Shown here: in pieces, positions 47,858 through 57,275 of the stretch
How positions within the stretch are numbered: the stretch's first letter is position 1
Layout: each line of letters begins with the position of its first letter
Assembly (NCBI GenBank): GCA_004193285.1
Contig: SECP01000039.1
Coordinates: 1-64,000 of the forward strand
Reading direction: 5' to 3'
Length of the DNA: 64,000 nucleotides
DNA from: Myxococcales bacterium
GTDB lineage: Bacteria > Myxococcota_A > Polyangia > Polyangiales > Polyangiaceae
Program-made: the position numbers and the translations under genes
The notes under the pieces: generated by a model
The model's input: the letters and a program-made list of their open reading frames with translations, nothing else
The model's database searches: none
What the model was told of the DNA's origin: nothing

Positions 47858-48364
47858 GTGAAGCCCTTGTCCGTCCTCCCGAAGCTCCTCGCCGGCCTGG
47901 CGTTTTCCACGTTGGCTGGTTGCACCCACGACTTCATCCCCAACACCCAGGTGGAGGACTCGGACTTCAACCGCCAGGTCATCGGCTACTGCGAGGACTA
48001 CCGGCGCGCGGTCGAGCGTCGCAACATCCCGGCGCTGCTGAAGATGGCGGACGCCAAGTACTACGAGGACGGCGGCACGATCGACACGAGCGACGACCTG
48101 GATCTGGCAGGCCTGCAGGCGTACTTGAACGAGAACTTCAAGAAGACCACGCAGATCCGCTACGAGATCTTCTATCGGGACATCAGCTTCGGCCGCGCAA
48201 ATCAGGTGTACGTGGACTACACCTACAGCGCGAGCTACAAGGTCCCCGTGCCGACGCCGCCGGGGGAAACACCGTCGCCGGACGTGTGGCGCCGCCGCGT
48301 CGCGGACAATCGGCTCGAGCTGGTGCGAGACGGCGAAAAGTTCCGCATCCTCGCTGGCATGTGA
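47858..48364 (+). CDS. NTF2-like lipoprotein
   Basis: 168 residues from the GTG at 47858, which places a lipoprotein signal at the N-terminus with lipobox STLAGC|T. The mature domain, about 40-165, has the alpha/beta cone layout of NTF2/SnoaL-like proteins: VIGYCEDYRRAVERRNIPAL, MADAKYYEDGGTID, LQAYLNENFKKTTQIRYEIF and the closing strands VYVDYTYSASYKV and RLELVRDGEKFRILAGM. No catalytic residues are evident. It stands 96 bp after the ketosynthase operon and may be separate. Function unknown. Confidence 0.72.
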   Translation: MKPLSVLPKLLAGLAFSTLAGCTHDFIPNTQVEDSDFNRQVIGYCEDYRRAVERRNIPALLKMADAKYYEDGGTIDTSDDLDLAGLQAYLNENFKKTTQIRYEIFYRDISFGRANQVYVDYTYSASYKVPVPTPPGETPSPDVWRRRVADNRLELVRDGEKFRILAGM

Positions 48365-48381
48365 CGCCCGGGCGTCGTTTT
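48363..48381 (+). terminator. Possible short terminator hairpin
   Basis: A perfect palindrome GACGCCCGGGCGTC at 48363-48376 followed by GTTTT. The stem is only about five pairs around a CCGG loop. It lies between two convergent genes. Confidence 0.35.
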
Positions 48382-48383
48382 AC

Positions 48384-49166
48384 CTAACGAGTGAGGATGC
48401 TGCAGCTGACGCCGTCGACTCGGCGTAGAACCAGCCCCTCGCTGCTCGTCACCTCCCAAATCGCGCGCGCGTACTTGTCGCTCCAAACGTAGCGAATGCC
48501 CGGCGCCGCTTGGGCGTCCGCCCCTGCGCGCTGGGCCGCGGCCCACGCGTCGTCGAACGAGCAGCTCGGCTCCGGGGCGATGCGCGCTTTGGAGCGCCGT
48601 TCTTCGCGCCCGACGAGCTCGCCACCGGTGGAGCTGAGCAGCAGGCGCGCCGCGCCGGCGTCCGCGCCGCCGCTCACTCTCTCGCCGCTCGGCTTCGCAT
48701 AGGCGAGCTCGACCTTGCCCTCGGTGATGACGCCTCGCGCGTCGAGCGGACCCGCGCTGAGACTGACGAGCACCGCATCTCGGTGCCACGCGCTCGCTTT
48801 GCGGCGAGCCTCGCCGAGCAAGCCGTTGGGGTCGAGCCGCGGGGGCGCGTCCGGCAGCGGCAAAGCCGGTGCGGCGGCGGGGGCCGCAGTGGCGCTGGGA
48901 ACGGCGGCAGTGCGAAAGGAAACACTGGCGCCGAGCGCGAACAGCGCCAGGGCCAGCAGCCCACCACCTCCGAGCAAGAACAATAGCCCGCGGCGCGAGC
49001 CGAGAGCGCGCGGCGTGGGACGCGCCATGGGCGGGCGGGTGCGCGGCGCTGGCGCGGCCGCCAGCAAGAACCCGCAGCTTTGGCAGCGAGTACCCGAGAG
49101 TCGAATGTCCGCTCCGCATTGCGGGCACGAGCTCGCTGTAGCTGGGGGCATCACCATCGCGCTCAT
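48384..49166 (-). CDS. Zinc-ribbon membrane protein
   Basis: 260 residues from the ATG at 49166; two in-frame ATGs shortly after are alternatives. The N-terminus is a double-CxxC zinc ribbon (CPQCGADIRLSGTRCQSCG). A Pro/Arg-rich cytoplasmic stretch and one membrane helix at about 60-83 (GLLFLLGGGGLLALALFALG) follow. The outer domain, from about 120, is alpha/beta (AWHRDAVLVSLSAGPLDARG, ARAIWEVTSSEGLVLRRVDG) with a Cys pair at the end (CSFDDAW and VSCSILTR) that could form a disulfide. The type of protein - zinc ribbon, helix, extracytoplasmic unknown domain - is common in myxobacteria. Function unknown. It is convergent with the NTF2-like lipoprotein gene. Confidence 0.72.
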   Translation of the reverse strand: MSAMVMPPATASSCPQCGADIRLSGTRCQSCGFLLAAAPAPRTRPPMARPTPRALGSRRGLLFLLGGGGLLALALFALGASVSFRTAAVPSATAAPAAAPALPLPDAPPRLDPNGLLGEARRKASAWHRDAVLVSLSAGPLDARGVITEGKVELAYAKPSGERVSGGADAGAARLLLSSTGGELVGREERRSKARIAPEPSCSFDDAWAAAQRAGADAQAAPGIRYVWSDKYARAIWEVTSSEGLVLRRVDGVSCSILTR

Positions 49167-49194
49167 CTTCGGGGGCCGAGGTTCCCCCGAGCGT

Positions 49195-49845
49195 TCATGG
49201 TAGCCGAAAGTCTTCTGCGATTTCAGCGATCTCGAAGCCGGGCTCACGGCCGCTGCGTCCCTCGTTTTTTGCCCGGAGTCGGAACGCCAAGGACTCGCCG
49301 AACAGCTTGCTCTTGCCGGTCCAAGAGAGGCCGGGCCGCGCGACCACCACCACCTCGCTCGGCGACGCCGGCGCGGGCACTCCGTCTGCCTTGGCGCGTG
49401 CCGCGCTGTCCCACGTGTAGGTGCGGAGCGTCTGCGGCGCCGCCACGACGCGCCCGGCCAGGATCGTGTAGTCCAGCTGCGCAAAGCGGGCGCGCCACAC
49501 GGCTTGCGCCGGCTGACGGTTGCCCTCCGAAACGACGCTGGCTTGCGCCGCGAACAGCGGGAACAACTCGCGCGTGGACTCCTGCAGCACGGCGATGAAG
49601 AAGCGGCTCACTTGGTCCCTCGCGGCCTCTGAATCGAGGGGCATTCGCACCACCCGGAGCCCCCTCGCGGCTTCGCTCGAGTCCGATGGGACGGCCGGCG
49701 AGCTGAGGCCGACCTCCGCCGCGAAGCTCGGGGCGGCCCGAGAAGACTCGGGAAAACGCTCCGAAGTGGGGAAGACCGGACCTTCGGCGCCGCTCGAGCA
49801 CGCCAGTGGCAAGAGCGCCGCCAGCAAGCCCCGTGCGGCCTTCAC
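49195..49845 (-). CDS. NTF2-like lipoprotein
   Basis: 216 residues from a GTG at 49845, whose first bases overlap the stop of the glutamine-amidotransferase-like gene by 4 bp (GTGA). Lipoprotein signal with lipobox LPLAC|SSG. A linker rich in Ser, Ala and Pro runs to about 70. The domain that follows (DQVSRFFIAVLQESTRELFP, WRARFAQLDYTILAGRVVA, RTYTWDSAARAKADG, VVVVARPGLSWTG) has the helix-then-strands order of NTF2-like folds. It is likely coupled to the amidotransferase-like protein upstream. I do not recognise a named family. Confidence 0.65.
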   Translation of the reverse strand: MKAARGLLAALLPLACSSGAEGPVFPTSERFPESSRAAPSFAAEVGLSSPAVPSDSSEAARGLRVVRMPLDSEAARDQVSRFFIAVLQESTRELFPLFAAQASVVSEGNRQPAQAVWRARFAQLDYTILAGRVVAAPQTLRTYTWDSAARAKADGVPAPASPSEVVVVARPGLSWTGKSKLFGESLAFRLRAKNEGRSGREPGFEIAEIAEDFRLP

Positions 49846-50672
49846 AGAGGCTCGATGCGAGGCTCGTCCGTGCGAGAGAGGTGCACGATGGAGCGGGCAG
49901 GGGCGGACAGGAAGCCCGAGGGGGGCGTCTCCACGTCACACGCGAGCAGAGAAAAGCAGGAGCTTTCGATGCTCGGAATGCGCGCTTTGCGCAGTCCTTC
50001 TTCGCCCAGCAGCTCCTCCATCTCGAACCGGCCCTTCCAGCGGCGCAGCACCACGGAGCCGGTGCGGGTCACCGCGATGAGCAGCTCACCGTTGGTAACC
50101 AGGATGTCCCCGCTGTTCTCTCCGTGACCTTCCTCCGCGGACAGGCGATCCACGAGCGCGATGGAAGCCCGCAGGGCGGCGGCGACATGCTCGCCCTGAA
50201 CGTGCGCGTCATCCAAGTGCCCGGCGTCGTGCAGGAACGACAGGAAGAGGTAGAAGAAGCACTCGCTGTCCGTCTCGCCTCGCACGTTGCGCCGCAAAAA
50301 CTCTGGCTGAGACTCCAGGAGGCGCGAGCGCAACCGGTCGAAACCGACGATGGTGCCCGTTTGAGCGAACAGCCACGCCCGGTAGCGAAACGGGTGCGTG
50401 TTCTCGGTGCGCAGCGCGCCGACGCTCGCGCGACGCACGTGGCCGAGCATGACGTCCGTCCGGACGTCCTCGGCCGCCTCCACGAGGTCAATCTCCTCGC
50501 GGTCGTCGATGGGGCGACGGCGGAGCAGCACTTCCCCGGCTTGATAGAAGCCGAGGCCCCACCCGAGCGGCTCGCCGTCCGTGCGGCGGGCCTTGAGTAG
50601 CGTGCGATTCGCCTCCAGCACTCGGGCGCCCAGGTCAGCGCGGTTCCCGATAAAGCCGAACATGCGTGCCAT
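49842..50672 (-). CDS. Class II glutamine-amidotransferase-fold protein lacking the nucleophile Cys
   Basis: 276 residues starting MARMFGFIGNRADL. Active members of this Ntn group (GATase_4/YafJ type) begin MCRLFGF, with Cys2 freed as the nucleophile. Here codon 2 is GCA (Ala), and no other start gives a Cys. The rest of the fold is kept: GWGLGFYQAGEVLLRRRP, GHVRRASVGALRTENTHPF, WLFAQTGTIVGFD, GETDSECFFYLFLS and ILVTNGELLIAVTRTGS. It should therefore not hydrolyse glutamine by the usual mechanism and may act as a binding or structural protein. It is coupled to the downstream lipoprotein gene. Two points remain uncertain: whether the start is right, and whether the protein has another activity. 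Confidence 0.78.
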   Translation of the reverse strand: MARMFGFIGNRADLGARVLEANRTLLKARRTDGEPLGWGLGFYQAGEVLLRRRPIDDREEIDLVEAAEDVRTDVMLGHVRRASVGALRTENTHPFRYRAWLFAQTGTIVGFDRLRSRLLESQPEFLRRNVRGETDSECFFYLFLSFLHDAGHLDDAHVQGEHVAAALRASIALVDRLSAEEGHGENSGDILVTNGELLIAVTRTGSVVLRRWKGRFEMEELLGEEGLRKARIPSIESSCFSLLACDVETPPSGFLSAPARSIVHLSRTDEPRIEPL

Positions 50673-50895
50673 GGTTCTTGGGGGTGCGGATCCGGTGGGT
50701 GAAAGTCCGGAATGCCGATGACAAGCATACCGCCCCCCAGCCTGCTCCGCACGCGGCTTCGTCGCTCCGGCGCCTCTCGGCCTTGCTGCCACTTTCGAAA
50801 CACGATGGAGGCGCGCGGATTTGGCCGCTCAGCCAGCGAGCCGCTATCATTGGCCTGGGCGGACTTCACCCGTGCGCCGGAGCATCGAAACCGAG

Positions 50896-51633
50896 ATGGA
50901 GCGCGAAGCCTTCACGGAAGCACTGCTGAGAGTGATGGAAGCGAAGGAGCACTGGGCCTGGCGGCACTTCACCGAGGGCCGAGTGCCGCGCGAGCTACTC
51001 CACATCCACCTCGAGCAGGAATACGCCACCTACGTACGCGATTTCCCGGTATTGGTGGGGCGCGCGTACGTCGCGTGCCCCATTGCCTCGGTGCGGCGCG
51101 AGCTGATCGAGAACGTGTTCGAAGAGGAAACGGGGCGGCTCGGCGCCGGGCGCCCTCACCCTGAGCTGTTTTTGGAGTATCCGCGCGGCCTCGGCATGGA
51201 CCTCACGCGTTTCGACCGGGTGGAGCTGCTACCGGGGGCGGCGGCTTACCGCGAGCTTTTGGACCGATGCACCCTCGACGGCGGTTGGGAGGTGGGGGCC
51301 GCCGTCACCACCTTGTTCCTGGAAGGAACGAAGTTCGATCGCGGCGAGCTGTCCAAGGACGCGCCCAGGCGCCCTGCGCCGCCCCTCACGGAGCACCCTC
51401 TCGTCAAGCACTACGGGCTCCCGCTGGAGGCGCTGGCGCTGACGCGCGCGCACCGAAGCGTCGAGGGGGGGCATCGCGCGTCCGCCTGGCGGAGCATTCT
51501 GGACTACGTGACCGAGCCGGCGCGTCAGCAGGCGGTGGTGAGCGCCATGCAGGCTGCGCTGGAGCACTGGCTTCGTTACCGTGATGATGTAGCGACTGCG
51601 TGTGGAATTGTGCGAGAGCGCGACCACGATTAA
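50896..51633 (+). CDS. Haem-oxygenase-like (TENA/CADD-type) diiron protein
   Basis: 245 residues from the ATG at 50896; a GTG eight codons earlier is also in frame. All-helical with the landmarks of the iron-containing redox (HDO/CADD/PqqC) fold: LHIHLEQEYATYVRDFPVLV, IENVFEEETGRLGAGRPHPE followed by LFLEY, AAVTTLFLEGTKFDRG, and the late metal motif HRSVEGGHR, i.e. H-x3-E-x2-H. The Glu/His set on helices 3, 5 and 6 is consistent with a diiron site. The family oxidises amino-acid-derived substrates with oxygen; reported members make pABA or break amino acids. The substrate here is not visible. It stands alone and is divergent from the amidotransferase-like gene by 223 bp. Confidence 0.75.
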   Translation: MEREAFTEALLRVMEAKEHWAWRHFTEGRVPRELLHIHLEQEYATYVRDFPVLVGRAYVACPIASVRRELIENVFEEETGRLGAGRPHPELFLEYPRGLGMDLTRFDRVELLPGAAAYRELLDRCTLDGGWEVGAAVTTLFLEGTKFDRGELSKDAPRRPAPPLTEHPLVKHYGLPLEALALTRAHRSVEGGHRASAWRSILDYVTEPARQQAVVSAMQAALEHWLRYRDDVATACGIVRERDHD

Positions 51634-51646
51634 AGTCCGCCGCCAG

Positions 51647-52429
51647 ATGACGAAGTCCCTGCTCGTGCTGGCACTTGGGCTCTCGGCGTGCGGCGCCGTT
51701 TACCCGCAGCTGGAAACTCCCGTGCGCACGCCCCCGGCGCACGTCGCCCTCGTCCCGCCGCCGCCCGACGACCTGGTGTTCCTCAAGTTTGCGGGCGCGG
51801 TCATCCCGTCTCGGACCCGTGATGGGCGCACGTGGGACTCGGTGGGGGGCGCTTTGCCGGACGCGTTCGCGAAGTTGTCGGTGGATGGAAAGGTCTTGTT
51901 GGAGACGCCGGTACAAAGCGACTCGCTCACCCCGACGTGGCCAGGGCAGCGCATTGCCAACTACCAGGTGCGCGCCGGCGCGTCGGTCAAGGTGGAGCTG
52001 TGGGACAGCAATCCTCTCAACAACCACCCCATCTGCGTCTCCGACGTGCGCTTGGATCCAGGCGAAGATCCCATGCAGATTAACTGCAATAGCGGCGCGG
52101 AGATTCGGCTCCTCGTACAGCCAGCTCATGGCAAGCTCGGCGTAGGTCTGTTCTACGAGCTGCGGCAGGATGAAGTGGTGGTGACGCGGGTGCTGAAAGA
52201 ATCGCCGGCGGCCCGGGCGGGGCTTGTGCGCGGCGACCAACTGCTCAAGATCCAAGGCAAGGCCGTAATGACGATGGAAGACGGCGAAGCCCAGAGCCTC
52301 ATCAACGCCAACGCGGCCACCGGCGTGAGCTTGCTCGTGCGCAAGGCGGACAAGACCGAGCTCGAGCTCACCCTCAAGGAGGGCGCTATCTATCCGGTGC
52401 AGGGCGAAGGCGTCACGATCGATGGCTGA
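51647..52429 (+). CDS. PDZ-domain lipoprotein with a C2-like N-domain
   Basis: 260 residues from the ATG at 51647; upstream in-frame sequence overlaps the previous gene and gives no signal. Lipoprotein signal with lipobox LGLSAC|GAV. Residues about 45-150 form a beta-sandwich-like part (KFAGAVIPSRTRDGRTWDS, DAFAKLSVDGKVLLETPVQS, SVKVELWDSNPLNNHPICV). A PDZ domain at about 165-245 is clear: LGVGLFYELRQDEVVVTRVL, ESPAARAGLVRGDQLLKIQG and GVSLLVRKADKTELELTL. Its stop overlaps the next ATG by 8 bp. There is no protease domain, so it is a peptide-binding lipoprotein. Function unknown. Confidence 0.78.
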   Translation: MTKSLLVLALGLSACGAVYPQLETPVRTPPAHVALVPPPPDDLVFLKFAGAVIPSRTRDGRTWDSVGGALPDAFAKLSVDGKVLLETPVQSDSLTPTWPGQRIANYQVRAGASVKVELWDSNPLNNHPICVSDVRLDPGEDPMQINCNSGAEIRLLVQPAHGKLGVGLFYELRQDEVVVTRVLKESPAARAGLVRGDQLLKIQGKAVMTMEDGEAQSLINANAATGVSLLVRKADKTELELTLKEGAIYPVQGEGVTIDG

Positions 52430-53219
52430 GCACGCGCTCGAGCGCGACACGCTCATCGTGCGCGGGCCGGACCGCAAAACGTGGCTGGATGGCCTGCTGA
52501 CCTGCAAGGTGCCGGACGTCGCGCCAGGAGTAGCCGGCTACGGCTTGCTGCTGACCAAACAGGGTAAAATCGTTACGGACGCGTTCTTGGTGGACGACGG
52601 AGCGGCCCTGTTCGTCGGCGTCGCCCCTGGCCAGGGCCCCGCGGTGCGTGACCTTCTGGACCGCTACCTGGTGATGGAGGACGCCGAGCTATCAGTCGCC
52701 GAGCCGCCGCTCGCTTGGCGCCTCCTTACGGACGGCGTCGACCCCGTAGCCGGCGCTGCTCACGGCCTACTCACGCTCGGTAGCTTGCGCGCTCAGCTCG
52801 TCGCTGTACCGCACGCAGCGGAGGCGCCGAGCGCTGCTCCGCTGCTCGCCGAGCACGGTCTCGGCGTGTTCGGTGTGGATTTCGGCGAGCGCGACAACCC
52901 CCACGAGGCGTCGCTCGACCGCATCGCGGTGTCCTGGACGAAGGGCTGCTACCTGGGCCAGGAGGTCGTCTGCATGCAAGACATGCGCGGCAAGGTGAAG
53001 CGGCGTCTCGTCGCGCTGGAGGGCAGCGAGGCCTTGCGCACGGCTGGCGCGGGGCCGGTCTTGGCGGCGGACGGCAGCGTCGTAGGCCAGGTGTCCAGCG
53101 TGCACGCGACGGCGGCGGGAGCGCGCGTTTTGGCGAGTATTTCTACGTCGGCTCTGGAGTCGCAGGCGGCGCTCAGCGTGCAGGGGGAAGCGCTCCGCCC
53201 GGCGTTAAAAGTGAGCTAG
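52422..53219 (+). CDS. YgfZ/GcvT-like folate-binding protein
   Basis: 265 residues. The signature loop KGCYLGQEVVCMQDMRGKVK matches K-G-C-Y-x-G-Q-E of YgfZ (Cys in that loop is needed for its Fe-S role). It also has LDGLLTCKVPDVAPGVAGYG and LLTKQGKIVTDAFLVDDG at the N-terminus and VGQVSSVHATAAGARVLASI near the end. YgfZ uses tetrahydrofolate to support certain Fe-S enzymes such as MiaB in the cytoplasm. It is shorter than E. coli YgfZ (326). The ATG overlaps the upstream gene by 8 bp and the cysteine synthase gene follows 15 bp later, an arrangement consistent with sulfur metabolism. Confident. Confidence 0.88.
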   Translation: MAEHALERDTLIVRGPDRKTWLDGLLTCKVPDVAPGVAGYGLLLTKQGKIVTDAFLVDDGAALFVGVAPGQGPAVRDLLDRYLVMEDAELSVAEPPLAWRLLTDGVDPVAGAAHGLLTLGSLRAQLVAVPHAAEAPSAAPLLAEHGLGVFGVDFGERDNPHEASLDRIAVSWTKGCYLGQEVVCMQDMRGKVKRRLVALEGSEALRTAGAGPVLAADGSVVGQVSSVHATAAGARVLASISTSALESQAALSVQGEALRPALKVS

Positions 53220-53234
53220 GCTTCGCGTCAGCCT

Positions 53235-54164
<930 letters not shown>

Positions 54165-54185
54165 GCGCCGGCGCCGCGCGGCCGT

Positions 54186-54980
54186 TCAGTGCCCTTTGAA
54201 CACCGGCGCGCGGCGCTCCAGGAAGGCGCGCACGCCCTCTTTGGCGTCCGCGCTCTCGAGCAGCGCGAGCTGGCCTTCGCGCTCACGGAGGAGCGCGGCT
54301 TCGAGCGCCGCGGCGTTCTCGTGCACGGCGGCTTTGATGCGCGCGAGTGAAAGCGGGGGACCCGCTGCCAGCGTCGTGGCGAGCGCGAGCGCGGCCGCTT
54401 CCGCGTCCTTGTCCGCGGTCAGGCTGGAGGCGAGCCCGAGCGAGACGGCCTGGGCCGCATCGATGCGCGAGCCCAGCATCAGCATCTCCAGCGCGCGCGC
54501 TGGCCCAAGCAACCGGGTGAGGAAGTAGCTGCCGCCGCCGTCCGGCATCAGGCCGATCGCGACGAACTTCTCCTGCAGGTAGCCAGACTCGGCGAAAACC
54601 CGAAAGTCACAGGCGAGCGCCAAATCCGCGCCAAAGCCGACGGCGGGCCCCGTCACCGCCGCGACCACCGGCTTGGGCAGCTTCACGATCCGGAGGCTGA
54701 GCGCTTGAAAGCGGTCCAGCACGCGGCCGGCGGCGCCGCCCCCGGCTTCTATCTCCTGGGCGATGATGCGCACGTCCGCCCCCGAGCAGAACGCGCCCGG
54801 CACGCCGGAGAGCACGATGGCGCGCACCGCGCTCGCGCTCTCTGCGTCGGAAAACGCGCTCGAAAGCGCGTCTACCGTCTCCGGGGTGAGCGCGTTCTTG
54901 GCGCTCGGGCGCTGCAGCCGAACCAGGCGTACGGCGCCGTGATCTTGGACCAGGACCTCGGGGATAGAACCAGCCGTCAT
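54186..54980 (-). CDS. Enoyl-CoA hydratase/isomerase family protein
   Basis: 264 residues. Crotonase fold with the oxyanion-hole loops LSGVPGAFCSGADVRIIAQE and VAAVTGPAVGFGADLALACD, and the active-site region IGLMPDGGGSYFLTRLLG. In that loop the first catalytic Glu position of hydratases (G-x-x-x-x-E-x-x-x-G) carries Asp, as in MPDGG, and the second Glu is not evident. The protein is probably an isomerase, decarboxylase or other crotonase rather than a classic hydratase. C-terminal helices (RAFLERRAPVFKGH) are standard. It is a single gene on the minus strand, facing the mazG gene with 45 bp between the starts. Confidence 0.9.
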   Translation of the reverse strand: MTAGSIPEVLVQDHGAVRLVRLQRPSAKNALTPETVDALSSAFSDAESASAVRAIVLSGVPGAFCSGADVRIIAQEIEAGGGAAGRVLDRFQALSLRIVKLPKPVVAAVTGPAVGFGADLALACDFRVFAESGYLQEKFVAIGLMPDGGGSYFLTRLLGPARALEMLMLGSRIDAAQAVSLGLASSLTADKDAEAAALALATTLAAGPPLSLARIKAAVHENAAALEAALLREREGQLALLESADAKEGVRAFLERRAPVFKGH

Positions 54981-55025
54981 AGCCCGAGCATGCCCGACCC
55001 TTCCCGGGCGTGCTAGAGCGCGCGC

Positions 55026-55871
55026 ATGGGCGACCGCATCGATCTACCCGCCAGCCGAAGGCTCGAAGAGCAGCAGGGCGAGACGTACCCCCGGCTCGTC
55101 GCGATCATGCAGCGCCTGCTCGCGCCGGACGGCTGCCCCTGGGACCGCGAGCAGAGCTACGCCTCGCTGCGGAAGTACGTGCTCGAGGAGGCGTGCGAGG
55201 TGATCGACGCCATCGATTCGGGCCGCCCGGAAGCGCTGGTGGACGAGCTGGGAGACTTGCTACTGCAGGTCGTCTTCCTGGGCGAGCTGGCGCGCCGGGA
55301 CGGCAAGTTCGGACCGGACGACGTGGTGCACGCCATCGCCTCCAAGCTCGTCCGCCGGCACCCGCACGTCTTTGGCGACGTCGAGGTGAGCGGCAGCGAA
55401 GAGGTCCTCACCAACTGGGAAGAGATCAAGCGCGGAGAGTACGGCGACCGAGGTCTGCTCGCGGGTCTCCCCAGCTCTTTTCCGGCGCTCGCGCGCGCGC
55501 AGCGCCTGAGCGATAAGGTCAGCAAGGTGGGCTTCGATTGGCCGGACGCGCGGGGCTCGCGCGAGAAGGTGACGGAGGAGCTGGCCGAGCTGGACCGCGC
55601 GGTCGCCGGCGAGTCCCAGGAGCGCATCGAGAGCGAGCTGGGCGACGTCTTGTTCGCGCTCGTCAACTTCGCGCGCCATCAAGGGGTGGACGCCGAGCTC
55701 GCGCTGCGTAAAACCGCGGACCGCTTCTCCGGTCGCTTCGCGCACGTGGAGGCGCGCGTGAAGGAGCAGCACGGCGGCTTCCCGACCGACGAAAAGGGCA
55801 AGCCGACTCGAGGCGTGCCGCTCGAAACGCTGGACGGCTATTGGAACGAAGCCAAGGAGCGAGGACTATGA
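55026..55871 (+). CDS. mazG: MazG nucleoside triphosphate pyrophosphohydrolase
   Basis: 281 residues with two MazG domains. The first is CPWDREQSYASLRKYVLEEA, EVIDAIDSG, DELGDLLLQVVFLGELAR, the standard E-x-x-E-12-E-x-x-D metal site. The second has the shorter helix set EKVTEELAELDRAVAGESQE and ESELGDVLFALVNFARHQGV. It hydrolyses dNTP/NTP to the monophosphate and pyrophosphate and acts as a house-cleaning enzyme in the cytoplasm. Its stop overlaps the rlmN ATG by 4 bp. Confident. Confidence 0.95.
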   Translation: MGDRIDLPASRRLEEQQGETYPRLVAIMQRLLAPDGCPWDREQSYASLRKYVLEEACEVIDAIDSGRPEALVDELGDLLLQVVFLGELARRDGKFGPDDVVHAIASKLVRRHPHVFGDVEVSGSEEVLTNWEEIKRGEYGDRGLLAGLPSSFPALARAQRLSDKVSKVGFDWPDARGSREKVTEELAELDRAVAGESQERIESELGDVLFALVNFARHQGVDAELALRKTADRFSGRFAHVEARVKEQHGGFPTDEKGKPTRGVPLETLDGYWNEAKERGL

Positions 55872-57031
55872 CGACCGCGGTGGACCCTGTCGGCCGCCTG
55901 CCGGAGGAGTGGCGGGAAGCCATGCAGGCGCTGGGCGAAAAACCGTTCCGCGCCGAGCAGGTATTCCGCTGGATTCACGAGCGCGGCGTCCTCGATCCGG
56001 AGCAGATGTCGGACTTGAGCAAGCCCCTGCGCGAGAAGCTGAAGGAGAGCGGTTTCGCGCCGCCGGCGCGGGTGGCGGAGAAGCACGCGGCCGCGGACGG
56101 CACGCGCAAGCTCGTGCTGGAGCTGCATAGCGGCGCGCGCGTCGAGTGCGTCATCATCCCGATGACGGACTTGAACGACGCGGACGCCTCTGCCGCGCCG
56201 GAGGACGACGACGAGGATCGCGACGGGAGCGCTCCCGGCAAGACGCGCATCACGCTCTGCGTCTCCACCCAGTATGGTTGCGCGATGGGCTGCGTGTTCT
56301 GCGCCAGCGGTCAGGCTGGCTTGCAGCGCGGCCTCACCGCCTCGGAGATCGTCGCGCAAGTTCTCATCTCCAAGCAGCACCTGGAGCCGCACGAGGAGCT
56401 GAAGAACCTCGTCTTCATGGGCATGGGGGAGCCGCTCCACCACTACGAGGAGACCGCGCGCGCCATTCGCCTGCTCACGCACCCCACCGCGCGCGGCATG
56501 AGCCCGCGTCGCATCACGGTCAGCACCGTGGGCCTAGTCCCCGGCATCGCGCGTTTGGGAGCGGATTTCGGCGGCAAAGTCGGGCTCGCGGTGTCGCTGC
56601 ACGCCCCGAACGACGACGTGCGCGATCGCATCATGCCGATGAACCGCAAGTATCCCATCGTGGAGCTGATGCGCGCCTTGCGAGAGTACCCGCTGCCCAT
56701 GCGGCGCCGCATCACCATCGAGTACACGCTCATGAACGAGGTGAACGACGAGGTCAGCCACGCGCGCGAGCTCGTGCAGCTCCTACGCGGCCTCCGCGTC
56801 AAAGTGAACCTCATCCCCATGAACCCGATCAGCGCCTCCGAGCTGAAGGCGCCGAGCGGCGCGCGGGTCGCGGCTTTCCAGCGAGTGCTGTCGGAGAACG
56901 GAGTCTCGTGCTTCGTGCGCACCCGGCGCGGGGACGAAGTGTCGGCCGCGTGCGGCCAGCTCGCCATCGCCGACGACCTCGTCCGGAAGAAGCGCGAGCG
57001 CGACGCGCAGCGCGAAGCAAACAAGTCGTAA
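55868..57031 (+). CDS. rlmN: 23S rRNA/tRNA adenine-C2 methyltransferase RlmN
   Basis: 387 residues from the ATG at 55868, coupled to mazG by ATGA. The radical-SAM cluster motif is TLCVSTQYGCAMGCVFCASG (CxxxCxxC). The Cys that forms the methyl-thiol intermediate is in SAACGQLA near residue 358. The N-terminal substrate-binding part (FRAEQVFRWIHERGVLDPEQ) and LVFMGMGEPLHHYEE are as in the family. Between about residues 103 and 125 is an acidic insertion (SAAPEDDDEDRDGSAP) that E. coli RlmN lacks. It methylates A2503 of 23S rRNA and A37 of some tRNAs. Confident. Confidence 0.96.
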   Translation: MTTAVDPVGRLPEEWREAMQALGEKPFRAEQVFRWIHERGVLDPEQMSDLSKPLREKLKESGFAPPARVAEKHAAADGTRKLVLELHSGARVECVIIPMTDLNDADASAAPEDDDEDRDGSAPGKTRITLCVSTQYGCAMGCVFCASGQAGLQRGLTASEIVAQVLISKQHLEPHEELKNLVFMGMGEPLHHYEETARAIRLLTHPTARGMSPRRITVSTVGLVPGIARLGADFGGKVGLAVSLHAPNDDVRDRIMPMNRKYPIVELMRALREYPLPMRRRITIEYTLMNEVNDEVSHARELVQLLRGLRVKVNLIPMNPISASELKAPSGARVAAFQRVLSENGVSCFVRTRRGDEVSAACGQLAIADDLVRKKRERDAQREANKS

Positions 57032-57275
57032 AGGGGTCGTAGCCCGCTGCCTGGGGCTGCCGCCGCGCGGCCCGATCGGCAGAAGGCTGTCGTGTCGACC
57101 CCAGGTGGCTTCGCCGCGCCCAGCCGCATCGGGAGCGGGACGTGACCGTGAAGAGCGCGAGCGGGTCCGCTCTTGGTCGGGTAGGGAGCCGAAAAGGATA
57201 GAGGGCGCGGGAGGCGCCGCTCCGCCGCCCCGAGTCGCCCTCGCGGAGGCTTCTTCCTCATCCTATAGTGAGGTG

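Noticed and set aside
54165..54185. GC-rich palindromic bases between cysteine synthase and enoyl-CoA hydratase genes as a terminator
   Set aside because: No clear stem-loop with a T run; the palindromes are short and expected at this GC content.
57032..57275. TATAGT at 57264 as a promoter for accC
   Set aside because: No -35 element at suitable distance, and transcription would start at the ATG itself.
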